DNA from: Agrocybe praecox
Lineage: Eukaryota > Basidiomycota > Agaricomycetes > Agaricales > Agrocybaceae
DNA: 64,000 nucleotides
Assembly (NCBI GenBank): GCA_964017145.1
Contig: OZ024842.1
Coordinates: 2,976,001 to 3,040,000, forward strand
Reading direction: 5' to 3'
Shown: positions 1 through 12,600 of the stretch, in pieces
How the letters are laid out: each line of letters opens with the position of its first letter
Position numbering within the stretch: position 1 is the stretch's first letter
Program-made: the position numbers and the translations under genes
Notes under the pieces: generated by a model
Told to the model about the DNA's origin: nothing
Databases searched by the model: none
The model's input: only the letters and a program-made list of their open reading frames with translations

Positions 1-336
1 GACGGTACTAGTAGTGCCCAAACTAACAGCTTGCCGACGCAACACATCAGTTCAAGCCGTCCATGGTGCAAAATGACGGCACGAAACCTGTGAGCTTATC
101 TCTGCACCGTTTACAAAGTCTCCGATGTTGATGTTTAACATAGTGGATTTGGGTGAATGGATCCGGAGCGCCTTCAAATGATAACGACGAAGCCGAAGAA
201 AAGGCAATCGAGGAGGCCTCAAAGCTATGTGAGGATGTGTCACTTCATTGGAGAAACCTTTTTTTGAATAACATAAACTTATAGTGGAAGAGATCACCGA
301 GAAAGTGGAAGCCATCAAGGCACGTTCGTCCTTTCC
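1..336. other. Upstream region of the DUF1917 gene
   Basis: No supported coding region was found here. A short open stretch around 190-260 could be a fragment of an upstream exon, but no start or splice context makes it convincing. It probably holds the promoter and 5' UTR of the gene starting at 337. Confidence 0.35.
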
Positions 337-1591
337 ATGTCATCCTTTCCTACCAATCCTTACTTTCATGATGGGACACAGAACGACACATCTATCCCTG
401 TGCGCTCAAATAAAAAGACAGGAGCTAAAAGCAAGAAGGAAGTCAGAGAACAGGTCAGTTCTCAAATTGACATTTTAATCAACATTGATTTGACATATAC
501 ATCATCGTAGATACAAGCAGAGGCAACAGAAAACCTGAAGGAGATATCATTGAAACACGGCTATGTGATTGGGAAATGGTGACGAACATTATTCGCTGAC
601 GTTCGACGCAGGATCGCTCAATATTCAATACTGGTATACTTTATTAGGTTGATGTTTGCCTCGGCTGAGAAAATCGACCAAATTTGGGCTGGGATCGCGA
701 GTAAGTTATTTTAATTCCTACCATCATGCACAGAATCTGACATTGGATGTAGAATCATTAGTATCTGGACCCCTCAACGAAACGACTGCCTTCCAAGCCA
801 AGGTGTCAACATCGCCGGAGAATGCAGCCCCCAATAACCAGCACCTTATATGTGTGTATATGCCCAATGTTTACGACAAAGATAAAGTGCTAGAGGTATC
901 TTTATTCATCTGCCCATGATACATGGATTAACTAACGCTACACGTCGCAAATCTACAGGTAATGAAGCTCCTGCTGCGCAACCACGGTGTAAATCTTAGT
1001 GGGGTGAAGTCAGACCTATACACATCTATCGGTAAATTCATTTGCAGATTCATTTGGATTTTTCTTAAAATCCGATTGTATGCAGGCATCGACAGCAAAC
1101 ATGCAAGCGGTATACCTTCAACGGTACGTCACTCTGATAAGTCTAACATTGAGGTGTAGTAAACAGTTCCTTTCAGATCTGGAAAAATTCGACACTGTTG
1201 CCGGAGAAAGAAATCAAAGTCGGGACCCATTTATATATCTGAGTGCCGAGCGTCGATGAAACTGACTACTTTCCAGGATCTCAAGGATGCATACTTCGCC
1301 GATTTAGCATCAAATAAGCCTGAACCTGCGACAGGAGAGTCAAAGGATACCGAAAGTTCGTCTAATGCCACTGTTGAAGCGGAAAAACCATCCACTTCTC
1401 CCAAAGCCAAGGCCAAAGCCAGACCAAAGCTCAAAAAGAAGATCGAGGACGATCCTTTTGGGTCTGACAACGAAGAGGAGTTTAGCTCTAAAAAGTCGGC
1501 GTCAAAATCCAAGACAGCTGGTACAAAACGAGGTCAGTCATCCGAAGACGAAGACGACGAACAACCGAAAAAGAAGATCAACAAAAAGTGA
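337..1591 (+). CDS. DUF1917 (C11orf68/Bles03-like) domain protein with basic-acidic C-terminal tail
   Basis: A small protein of the DUF1917 family, whose biochemical function is unknown. Spliced exons are 337-453, 511-578, 648-700, 753-895, 959-1031, 1086-1123, 1177-1218 and 1277-1591, giving 282 residues. The family core is visible as GKWLMFASAEKIDQIW (joined across the intron at 579-647), then HLICVYMPNVYDKDKVLEV, then SDLYTSIGIDSKHASGIPST. The last exon encodes a Lys/Ser/Glu-rich tail ending KKKINKK that looks nuclear. The last intron (1219-1276) has a weak donor, GTCGGG. If it is retained, a TGA at 1240-1242 ends the protein at 185 residues, which still contains the whole domain. The ATG at 337 is the first in frame. 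The gene converges on the AT-hook gene with 177 bp between stop codons. Family assignment is fairly sure; the tail model is uncertain. Confidence 0.7.
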
Positions 1592-1768
1592 TCCCGTAGG
1601 TTCTATGTAACTATCGTGCATCCTGTATTTCTTGTATCTTTCGAATATATTTACCTAATCTTGTAATATATAATTTCACGGTTTTCAGATCTAGGATTCC
1701 ACAACAAACATTATGAGAGAGAAATCATAAGGGACGATGATATTATATACAAAATATAAGATACAGGT

Positions 1769-4700
1769 TCAGGAGGTTGATGGTAACTCTGGTATGGGCT
1801 CAAGTGGCTGTGGTAGTTGTAGGTTTTGCTTCGGTTGCTGTTGTTGTGAAATGGACTGTGTTTGTCCGTTCTGATGCGAAGCCTCCTGTGTAAGGATGGG
1901 CTGTTGCGAACTGGTCTCGAGTGAGTCGGGTTTTTGAGGACTTGATATTTGAGGGCCAGTCGTATGTGCGCGCAGTTTCTTTGACTGTCGATCATTGCCG
2001 TCCCCATGTGCGATAGCATCGCTGGTCCTCGATCTCTTCACTCCTCGTGTTGCCGTCGTTGTCCGTCGTTTTTTGGGCGACAAATCCGCATCAGATTCCT
2101 CTTCATTCTCATCTGGTTGATAGGTGGTATCAATTCGCTTAGCTTTCAACCTCTGTTTCCCTTTGGATTGGCCGGCGGGAGGTCCCATTACGCTTGTTTC
2201 TTCCGGTGGAGAAGGCCTTGCGCGTTTAGGACTAGGCTCGTCGTCATCGTCTTCACTGGTTTCATCCTCACTCATTAGCTGGGTAGCATTTGTGTCGTGG
2301 TCAACAAGGTTGCGAAGGTTGGAGAACGTAGTAGAGGTGGAATCAGCCACTGACGGTGGGGGTCTGTTGTGGGTGGGAGAGGCCGAGTAAGTAGGGGATG
2401 ATCCCTGGTTTGAAGTCTCTCCTGCTGCTCTGATAATAGCCGTTTTCTCTGAGGCCGTTTTACGAATGACATGCTTGCGTGTAATTTCCTCCCCCGGAAG
2501 CGGTAAGTAGAATACCTCCTGCTCGCGAAGAATATCCAAGCCAACAAGTTGTCTAAGGACTCCAATCAGATCGAGGTCAAAACCCAAAGTCTCGATATCT
2601 TTGACCATTTTTAGGCTGTCTTCATGTGTCGCGTCCCCGTGGTCTTCGATCTCTTCTTCTTCCATTAATGTTTTGTCATTAAGAGAGCATCCAGGGACAA
2701 GGAAACATATACGAGGACCACCCTCTTCCTTAGGGAGGCTGATCCTGTGATAGCGACAATGAGAGCGTGTAACAGGTGAGCTAGACATGACACCATGTCG
2801 AGAAGGGTTTGCAATCGGTTTGGTAGCTGATGCCCTTAATGCCGCTATAGAAGGTGATGTAGCAACCTGGACGGGGGGAGTAGGCGCAACAGACGTTGGA
2901 GTAGCTGGTTCCGGAGCGGAAGTAAAAGATTCAGTGGAGGTAACTACAGAAGGCTTCTCGACATATGTAGATCCTTCGGTAGAGGTTGGGATATCCGAAA
3001 TAACGGGGTCATTGACGGGTGTGCCAGGTAAATTTCCTTCAGCAGATGACGTCGCATGGATCGGCGCGGTGACGTTAGTGCTCGTGTGCTCGGAGATTTT
3101 CGGTAAGGAAGGTGTCCGAGAGGGCGTTTGCCTATGTAGTTGTGCGATAGCCTGGCTAACCCTTTGGACCTGAGCCTTGCGCTTGGCTCCGTGAGCATGT
3201 AGGAGGGATGTTGGGGGTAATAAATCAGGTATATATACAGCTCCAGGTCGAGCAACCGTAGGTGACGATTGTCCTGTAAAAGACTTGTCGCTCGGCACAG
3301 ACGAGGCTACAGAGGAGGCACGAGAAACAGGTTTCAATGTCTTTAGAGCCAAAGTAGCTCCGGAGCTTGCTTGACTTCCTTGAGATACTTCCGAATGTGC
3401 TCTATCCGCCTTCGCCACTGATTTGCCCTTGACTGGTTTATATAGAATAGTTTCCTCGTCCGTTGGTTCTGGATTTTCAACCTCTGGAATTTTCCCCTTT
3501 GGCTTTGGTTTGGGATGCTTCCTAGGCCTTCCTCTGGGTCTCGGTACAGAGTCTAATTTCTTGGTTTTATTTGCAGGAGATTCGCGCTTTCTCTTTGAAG
3601 GCTGCTTTGACGGTCCTGGTTCAGGTGTAGGCTCGTTTTTATTTTCCGGTTTCAATGATTCAGGGTGGTTTGAAGTCGGGGTAGTCGTAAAGACATCCGC
3701 AACATGGCTCGGAAGGATAGAGAATGGCGATTCCCCCCTGATAGACGATTTAATGATATGAGAATACAAATGGCAAAATGTTTACAATCGCTTACTTTTC
3801 TTCTTCCGTCTCTTGACTATGGGTTTCTTGAGGAGGAACGTAAAGCAACTGTTCGTCCAGGATATTGGGAAGTACAACCTCATTCTCTTCTTTTTCCACC
3901 GTAGAATTAGACGACATAGAGTTATTGAGAGCCGCATCATCCTCCGATGCTTCATCGACAGCTGAATACAGCGAAGTACCGGGAGTAGAAAGGCTATAGG
4001 GATATGGGTCCGAAGCCAATACAGGGACCGTTGGGTTGCGCGTAAGAGCGACCCCCATAGAAGATGGTGAATGTATCGAAATGCCATTATTCGGGGTATT
4101 TTCCGCCATGGTAGGAGGTAGATTCGATTGCAATATAGGTGCCAAAGAATTCGGACGCGTGGTTATGGGTTCGAAAGGTAGGGTCGGGGCTTCCTCCTGT
4201 TCTTTTTGTATGTCCTGGCTTATTGCAACCTGGCCTACGTTCTCTTGTTGCATCGCTGTTTGGGAAATATTTTCATCATGAACCAGCCCATCATCTGGTA
4301 CTGACTGAGATGAAGAGACAACATTGGTATCCGCAGTCAAGTCTTCTGATACGGCGACCTGAAGAACTGGCTCTTGTTCTTCAAACAACGGAGTCAAAGG
4401 GCGATCAACAAGGTCCGCAATCCTTGCATTAGCTATAACAGGCATAGGTAAACCATGAAATATGGAGGCTGTGTCGTCCACTCCCGTGTCGACTATCTCG
4501 TTACCTCCTGTCGAAGCAGGCTCAATCGCAGAGACTGTCTCTTCATGTTCATTACTTTTGTCCAATGGGACCATATCCTGATCGATTGGGGGAAGTTGCA
4601 TCGAAGTATCTTCCTCAACCGTATCCGATGCTAGTTCGGCAGATTCATGAGGCTTAACCACTTCTTCAGGACCAATGCTGTCTACTCTGAGACTCATTTG

Positions 4701-7700
4701 ACGCTCAGGCGGTTCCTGGGGCGCCATACATAAAAATTCAAATGTTATATCAATAGTGAAAAAAAAAACCCACCACAGTCAAGCGCCCTTCAGTTTGGAC
4801 TTCTTCTACAACAAACGAGTCTCCTCCCATGGCCACGTTGTCCGTGTCTGAAGCAATAGAAACCACTTCTAGGTTTGGAGAATTTTGTTCTTCGTCTGCT
4901 CCAATATTATCCGCAGAATTTGGTTCGTCGGAAACTTCTGAAACATCGTATAATACAGGCTTTGCATGATCGTCGTCCATCTCATTTTCAGGCCCTTTAG
5001 TATCATCCTGCGGGTGTAAGCTTTCCTGGTGTTCAATGATTTCTTGGTGCTCTATTGCTTCATCTTGCGAACCGTCGAATATTTCGGTCGAAGGTGTTAC
5101 AATCATGTCATGGAATAAAACGTCTTCAGGAGAGATTGCTACTGACGTTGTTTCGATTGTGGGTTCATTCTTTCCTCCGTCATCCTCACGGATGGGACTG
5201 GAACGGCTATCACCATCGACTTTAATAGCATCTGTGACAGAGACAGACTGGAGGATATTTTCCTCAGCTTCAGGGATCGAGTTCCCATCTATGGCTCAAG
5301 TTCAAATCTATTTTTTGCCGTAACCCATACTGGTATAACACGTACCATTTGTATCAGTTTCTGCTTGCGCAGGAACACCAATGTCAATCAGAGTTGTGTC
5401 GGATTTCGCAACCACTTCAGTCGCTGCTGCTTGAGGAACAGTCGGTTCCATTATGGCCTCGTGAACCTGTTCTCCAGGCGTACCATTGATAGATCTTTCC
5501 TCAATGGCACCCTGTGCAGGAGCTTCAGAAAGTACTTCGCGTGTCTCCTCGAATTCAATTGAGATTTGCGCCGTGACGCCCCCCTCAGAAGACTCTAAGA
5601 CCGTGTCAGGTTCCACAACTTCGCTGGGTAAAACGAGACTTTGAGATCGTGTATGTATATCCTCCGGAGAACGAGAGTTCATGTCAATCAAGAGAGAAGA
5701 TTCTCTAACCGCCGCAGAGCCAGGCAAAGGAGATGGGGAATGGACCGTATAGCCCGCTGGCACACAATGAAGGTCAGCACTGATACTGATGATGAGTCTG
5801 AGATTCCAACGTACCTTGCTGGTTTTCGATCTGACTATCTTGCATTTCAGTGTCTTTGACATCAGCCACCGACAGATCTTCGTCATTGATGACATGTTCT
5901 TCGATGACCTCTGACATCGGCTGGGGGGGTATTTCTTCTGGGAATAGTGAGGCAGTTGGTGGTACAATAATGTCACCAGTGTCACTAGCAAGTTCATCTA
6001 TTTCTTCTAAATCGTCGTCCATTTCCTCATCTCCCTGTGGAAGTCCGTGGAATTTAGGATAGCCTACTACCAGGTCTTCATCGACATCAACCACATCATC
6101 CACAACATTCTCTTCGACCCTCTCTTCAACGACATAATCGCCCTCTTCGTCCGAGTCTATAGCTATGATTTCCGCATCAGCGGGAATAGGCTGGCCGCGC
6201 GTGAATTTTGAGACCCCAGTAGGTTGTTGAATGGCTGGTGGTTGGATGACTTCGTCGTCTTCCTCTTCCTCGATGTAAGACATGGGGGTGCGCTCATTGC
6301 TTGCATATCCACTAGCATTATCTGGAGTCAAGAAACTGTCTATGTCATCTTCGAGATCTCCCGTTCCAGCAGTTCCCGACAAAAGGGAAGGATCTATCGG
6401 TATGTCTGGTGATGCCCGTATATCACCACCTGCATAGTAATCTTCTGCGTAAGTGGCAGGCCCTGCCCATTGATCTGGAAGCTCTACAGGAAGTTCATGA
6501 TGCTCGACATGCAACGAAAAGCCTAAAGCAGACATATTAACAGGAATATGAAATAACATTGCAGTTGAGTGCTTACCTGTGTCTTCATCCAGTGGCTGGG
6601 AGATATCGAACTGGTTTACCAGATGTTTATCGCCCTTGATAAGTTCCTCAATATAATCCGAGTCATTGTTGGAGATGTAATGAGGATTAGGAACTCCACC
6701 ATGGATCGAACGAAAGTCGCCTCCAGAATAGTAGTCCTCTGCAAACGTCTGAGGCCCAGCCCAAGGATCTTGAATGTCTACAGGAGGTTCATGGTGTTCT
6801 TGTGCAGGTGGGAAGGCTGAGAACAGCGATTAATCAGGGGATGCATGTATCAATCAAGCAAAGAAACTCACAGGTGTCTTCGCTAATGGGTTGAACCGTA
6901 TTCATATCATTAACAAGCTCATCTTCAGTTGCAATGATATCAATATCGGTAGGTCCAAGATGATGCGGGTCTACTTGTCTGCCAGAAGGAATGCGGTCTC
7001 CGCCTGAATAGAAATCCTGAGCATAAGAACGAGGGCCAGACCACGGATCGCGAATTTCAACATGTCGCTTGACCTCATTCAGAGGAAGAGAGGGCACTGG
7101 GGGGAAAGCTATGGACGGGTAACAAGTTCCCATTCAACGATGTCAATGATCATACGTAGGAAAAGCTCACAAGTATCATTTTCCATTGGTTGGATGTTTT
7201 CTATTTCTTCGTCATCTTCAATTTCAATAACCTCGCTTGTGGCTCCTATTTTATCTTCTCCGTCTTCTTCATCATCCTCTGCACCTTCTTCGTAGTCTTC
7301 TTCGTATTCCTCCTCGTATTCCTCCTCAAACTCCTCGTCCTCTCCTTCAGCATCTTCCTCCTCTGGTTCTTGTTCTTCCCCGTCATAAACAACCTCCTCT
7401 ATATCATCATCATCCAAGATATATATTTCCTCTTCCCTAGGACGACGAATAAAATCTTCAGGTAATACATCTCCGGACGTTGCATGCGGTTGTTCGTTTT
7501 CTTTGTCGTCGTCAGAGTACTGAGACTTTTCTTGGAGTTCTTGGTCGAATTCTTCTTCAGAATATTCTTCGTACTCCTCCGAGCCCTCTTCGTCGTCGTA
7601 TCGTTCATTCCACTTTGTAAGCTGCATGGGCGGGGAGCTCTTTTCCCAAGAGTAATCCTTTTCTCCCGTTTGGTTATCCTCCTCCTCTGATTCGGAATCC

Positions 7701-8182
7701 TCCAAGAGCGCTATAGACATCTCTACCTCCTTTGCTTCCTCGGCATCGTCTTCGTCCGACGAAGCAATTTCGATAGGTTCATCCTGAGCGCCTTTGCCAC
7801 CTAGCCCAGGACCTTCCCTCGGGTCGCGTGCTTTGCCTTTCTTGTTAGCAGCGCGTCGCGCCTTGATTTCGGCGAAAGAGTCGTCGATACCTTCTTCACC
7901 ACTCTCAGCTTCCTGAGGTAGAAATCTAGAGTAAGGGTTATAAGATGGGTCCACTTCGGTTTCTTGTGCTCGTGGCTCTGGCTCTTCACCGAGGGCGCGT
8001 TTAAGTGCACCAGTAATGTTATCAATCCACGCGTCGAATTCGGGTTGGGTGAATTTCTCGTAAGGATTTTTGATTGGAGGTCTACTGGGTCTTGTTGCCG
8101 AGATGTTGACCTTGGTAATAGATGAAGGTGTGGGATGAGGAGCTTTAGGCATCCGAGGGGTGAAGTGGTATGGTGTGGACAT
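1769..8182 (-). CDS. Large acidic AT-hook protein with tandemly repeated exon module
   Basis: I do not recognise a named family. Eight exons (8182-7171, 7108-6872, 6816-6577, 6522-5815, 5756-5346, 5288-4774, 4715-3796, 3737-1769) splice to 2,003 residues. The N-terminus (first ~80 residues) is basic with NPYEKFTQPEFDAWIDNI. A very acidic stretch with runs of Glu/Asp follows (roughly residues 120-330). Three copies of a module of the form DPWxGPxxYAxDYYxGGD come next, at the starts of exons 2, 3 and 4. The middle is low-complexity and acidic. The last exon carries an AT-hook core, RPRGRPRKHPKPKPKGK, several basic KKRR-type patches that could be nuclear signals, and a Gln/Pro-rich end. This suggests a nuclear, DNA- or chromatin-associated scaffold; that role is inferred. 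Exons 2 and 3 are 237 and 240 nt, both phase 1-1. The start at 8182 is the first ATG of the open frame. Confidence 0.8.
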
Positions 8183-9697
8183 GGTGTGGTGCTGCGACTG
8201 AAATAATCAAGAAACAATGTCCCCTCTCAATAGTTTGTGGGTGGTTTGCTACAGATCCAGACTTATAGCAGTGGTATGGTAGTGTACAGTGAACCAGCAA
8301 AATTGAGCATGTGCCACACCGGAATGATGAGAAAGACTGTAAGTATCACTGGCGTGCAATGAGACAAAACATTACACCCAAAATTATCCCACGTGTTAAC
8401 TTCCTTTTTTGGATTTTCTACTCCGCGCCGAGGCTTCCGACTCTAGAATCGATATGTAACTTACCCGTAATTTAAGGAACTTAGACAGATCATTAAATTC
8501 GATTAAAAGAGACATACTTTCCTTGCGGAGCATAAAATGTAAGAACTTTTAAGTATAGAGGTTAGCGGCAGCCATCCCACCTGGAGAGCGTTGTACGTAT
8601 GAATGTGTGCGACTAGTAGACTGAGGCTAACAAGAGGAGCATTACGGCTATTTGATAGTATGCACAAGTTTCTACAGAAAGTATGTATAGTACCTTACTA
8701 CCAGCTCTAGTCTATACGTTGAAGGAGTATATGTCGAAAATTTTACTTCTTTTTATAAATGGCGATGGCGGTGTGCATTGGTGCAAACTGACACCGGGCA
8801 GCTTGTGGTGTCCCGAAAATGGCAACAACCTTACCACATTTCTTGTGAGATACACATACACATATTATAGTGGACTAAGAGGTTTTACTGCTTGTTTGAA
8901 TGCGACTCATGATGACAATAATCGTGTTAACGCCCAAACAATTTTTGTGTGTATTTATAAACTTTCGAGTTTGCTCTGTGGATGATGAACAATGATTGAT
9001 GAGGATCAACGACCTGGAGACATCTAAGAAAAATATGCGCCAAGCCTGTAGTATGGTAGACTTGGTAGATACTGGGGGATAACGAGTTCAAGGTCTGTTG
9101 TTAACTGATGTATGTTGGCGGGGACTCGACCGGCGCGTGACGTCATATCTTCTTGGACACTCGCTCTCTCAGATAGAACTTGAAGTAATACCGAGTCTCT
9201 TCGAGCTGAGTCGCGTACTAAAATTCTTTGGTGACCTAAATTTCCTTAGTATCGAGCTTTTCTTGTCCTTTATCTATTTCTTGTCATCAGGAATTTCTTC
9301 CAGCAAATAAAATACTCTTCATATTACTTCTTTTTCTCTCACCTTAGTATTTAAATATTTATAGAACTCACTGGGCCTCTAAGTCAATATACTTGCGGTT
9401 TAATTGCTTACGAGTTGGCTACTTATTTCCTTCGCTTTTTGTGTGTCATATCTTAAATACGCGACGAACGGCGCGTGACTGGGATTTCTTTCGCGTCAGT
9501 CACATGATTTCGGTCCGAGCTCACTAACATTCGTCCCTGTTTTCGTCTCTTTCTCTCCTGCCACTACGCGGCTAATTTGGAACATAACCTCTAGCTTCAA
9601 GTCTAGAGATCTCAGCCCGACCAGTCCCTCAAGCTTCCATCGCAACCGTGTGTTTCTGTGGCTGGATGTTCTTATATTTATCGCTTCATGCTTAGCC
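8183..9697. other. Divergent promoter/5' UTR spacer
   Basis: This 1.5-kb stretch lies between the divergent AT-hook and CSC1-like genes. I see no ORF with splice or family support, no tRNA-like sequence and no repeat array. A T/C-rich stretch around 9240-9350 and 9530-9560 could be part of the CSC1 gene's promoter or leader. Confidence 0.4.
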
Positions 9698-12600
9698 ATG
9701 AACGTCCATCCAAACTCACTACGAATTGATGCGGATGGCATTCAAAAACTCTTTGACATCAGCGAGAGTCTTGAGCCCCGAGCAGTAGCCATCCAGGTTG
9801 CCCTGATGACTGTATTATCTGTGAGCTCTTACGTAGCGGCTCGATTAAGGTTGTCTAAAGGTTGGAAAGATTCTTACGCTTGTAGCATTCAATATTTTAC
9901 GACCCAAGAACACGGTACGCGCTAAGATCGTCAAAACACAAATAAATCTGACAACTTTACAGACCATTTACGAGCCAAAAACTATATACCATGATAAAGA
10001 TAAACCACCACCCCGCATGTCCAAGTCCTTCTTCGGCTGGATATCTCCCTTGATACATAACCATGAACCAGAGCTTTTCCATAAGATTGGGATGGACGCT
10101 GTTGCGTTTCTTCGTTTTCTGCATCTGGTACGGTGGTTGCTCACCCTCACCTCTCTGGTATCATGCGGACTCCTTATACCCATTGACTTTTTATATACAC
10201 TTTCCACTGACCCGGAAGAACATAACTTTTTCAGTGCAGCGTCCATCCAGCATGTCCAAGGTGTTCGTCTGTACGCGCATATCGCGTCGACCTACGCGTT
10301 TACTGCCTTTCTTATGGCTCTAGTATATCACCACTGGCGCGACATGTGTCAATTAAGAAAGCGTTGGTTCAGGTCAGACGAATACCAACAATCCTTCCAC
10401 GCGCGGACTCTCTGGATCTCCGACATTCCCCACCGGCGTCAGTCTGATCCTGGCTTGTGGAATATATTCACCAACATGCAACTACCATACAAGGTCACAT
10501 CAGTTCACATAGCTCAGCATGCAGGAGACCTTCCTAAGCTTATCGAGCTACACGACGAAGCAGTGAAGCAACTTGAAGAGGCTGTCGAGAGATGCAATGC
10601 CAAAGGGGGTGAGAGACCGATTATCACCATTGGCACATGCGGTGGACGGAAGGACGCAATCAATTACTACGCGTGTGTATAAATATTGTCCTTGAATATT
10701 TTCAAGCTCAATCTATACCAGGTCCCAAGTCAAACACAGTGAAGCAGCTGTAGCTCACTATCGGGAACGGATGAATATGGCACACACGGAAAACTATGGC
10801 TTTGCGGCGATGGCGTCTATCCCGGACGCTCACGCGGCTGCTCTAGAATTGCGGGGCCAACATCCAAAAGGATTGACGTTTAAACTTGCGCCGAATCCTA
10901 AAGATATTGTGAGCTACGATACCTTTAGGTGATGTGTATGATACCGACACTTATGCTTAGATATGGAGCAACATCGCTCTTTCAAAGACGAACAGACGTA
11001 TTCGGCGGTCTATCGGATTCACCTTGTTATTTGCATTCTGCATGATGAGTCTCTTACCTCTTTTTCCTGTGGCTTCGCTTGCCAACCTCGACGCAGTATG
11101 TCTTGTCTTTTTTCGCCGGTTTGTAACAACAGCTATCTAACTATTGTAACAGCTAGCTGAATCCGGTTGGATACCCTTCTTGCAAAACTGGCTGATTGCT
11201 TCTCCTATTACTTATGCTCTCGTCTCCGGATTCCTTCCCCCAGCTATAGCGTCTGCAGTAGGCTACTTCGTGCCTCGTATCATGCGCTGGCTATCGAAGC
11301 GTATGGGTGCAACAACTCATTCGAGTTTGGATCGACTGGTCATTGCAAGATATTTTGCCTTTTTGATTATCAGTCAATTGATAATATTTACCGTGCTTGG
11401 AGTCGTATTCAGTGAGTGTCGTTTCCTAATTTCAGCCATTAAAATATGTTGAACTCATTTACTTTTTGAAGATTCTGTGCTAGAGATTGTGGAGGCGATT
11501 CAAAAAGATGGAGTCAGTGTGCATACAATAATCGACAACTTAGACAGTGTGTCTCTTGCTCTATATGTTGCGCAATACATGTGTAATGCTAAGATTCTCT
11601 AGAGCTCCCCGCAAGGATCACAAGGACTTACGTAGACCAATCCTCTTTCTGGTTGAAGTGGTTTCCGTTGGTTTCATCTTGTCACTGTTTCTCCAAAAGT
11701 TTGCTAACGAGAGTATCAGTTTACAAGGTTTTCTGATAATTTTTGGCCTCTCCAGACTGTCCGAGTTGATCTGGATATCATTCCGTTCACGGTAAGTCTG
11801 CGTCGTCCATTAAATATGTATGTTGTTTGGCGATATTCATATTTTATGCAGCATCTATGGACGAACGCCACGCGATATCCAAGAGAGTTCTAAACCTCTG
11901 ATATTCGATTACGGTATTCAATAGTGCGTTGAAGTCTTATTAGAACTTATTATCCGTGAAGAAAGACCCAGCTAATTATAGGCTACTCTCTATAGTTCCA
12001 ACCTTGTTTGTGTTCATTCACCCTCTTCGATTATAAATTTGCTAAAAAAAAAAGCAAAAAACTCAACAGTTGTTTATGACAACAGTTGGCATATTGTTTG
12101 CGCCTCTGGCCCCACTGGTAACCTTTGCAGCTGCCATTGTATTTTGGTTGTGTTCTTGGATTTACAAGTATCAACTTATATTCGTTTTTATCACACGCGT
12201 GGAGACTGGAGGAGTAAGGCACCCTCCTTTGAAACTAGATAATAAAAAACTGAAATATTTGACTAGCGAATTTGGAATGTTGTGATCAACCGTATATTAT
12301 TTTCCGGTATATTTATGCAGGTCATACTTTTCTTCAGTACGTTGTTCACATAGTCCCCGAGTGTTCCTTCTGATATCCTCTTTAGCGATTGGCCTTCAAG
12401 TTCAATTCAAGTCCCTGATATTCTTGGCAACAGTTCCTCCTTTCATTTCATTGCTTCTATTCAAGCACTACTTGAATAGGAGGTTCGCCAACGACTTCCA
12501 ATACTATGTTCCGAGACAGCAAGACCTCTCACGATCCATCGTGCACACGGAAAATTCAGACGCCGGAGGGAACAAACTTGAACAACGTTACTGCCATCCA

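Noticed and set aside
7190..7465. Hydrophobic plus-strand frame opposite the acidic region of the AT-hook gene
   Set aside because: Complement of Glu/Asp codons reads as Phe/Leu/Ser; an artefact of the real gene on the other strand.
8637..8650. GAGCATTACGG word resembling the DIRS intron hairpin unit
   Set aside because: Single occurrence, lacks the GCTC arm, and lies 38 kb from the array; taken as coincidence.
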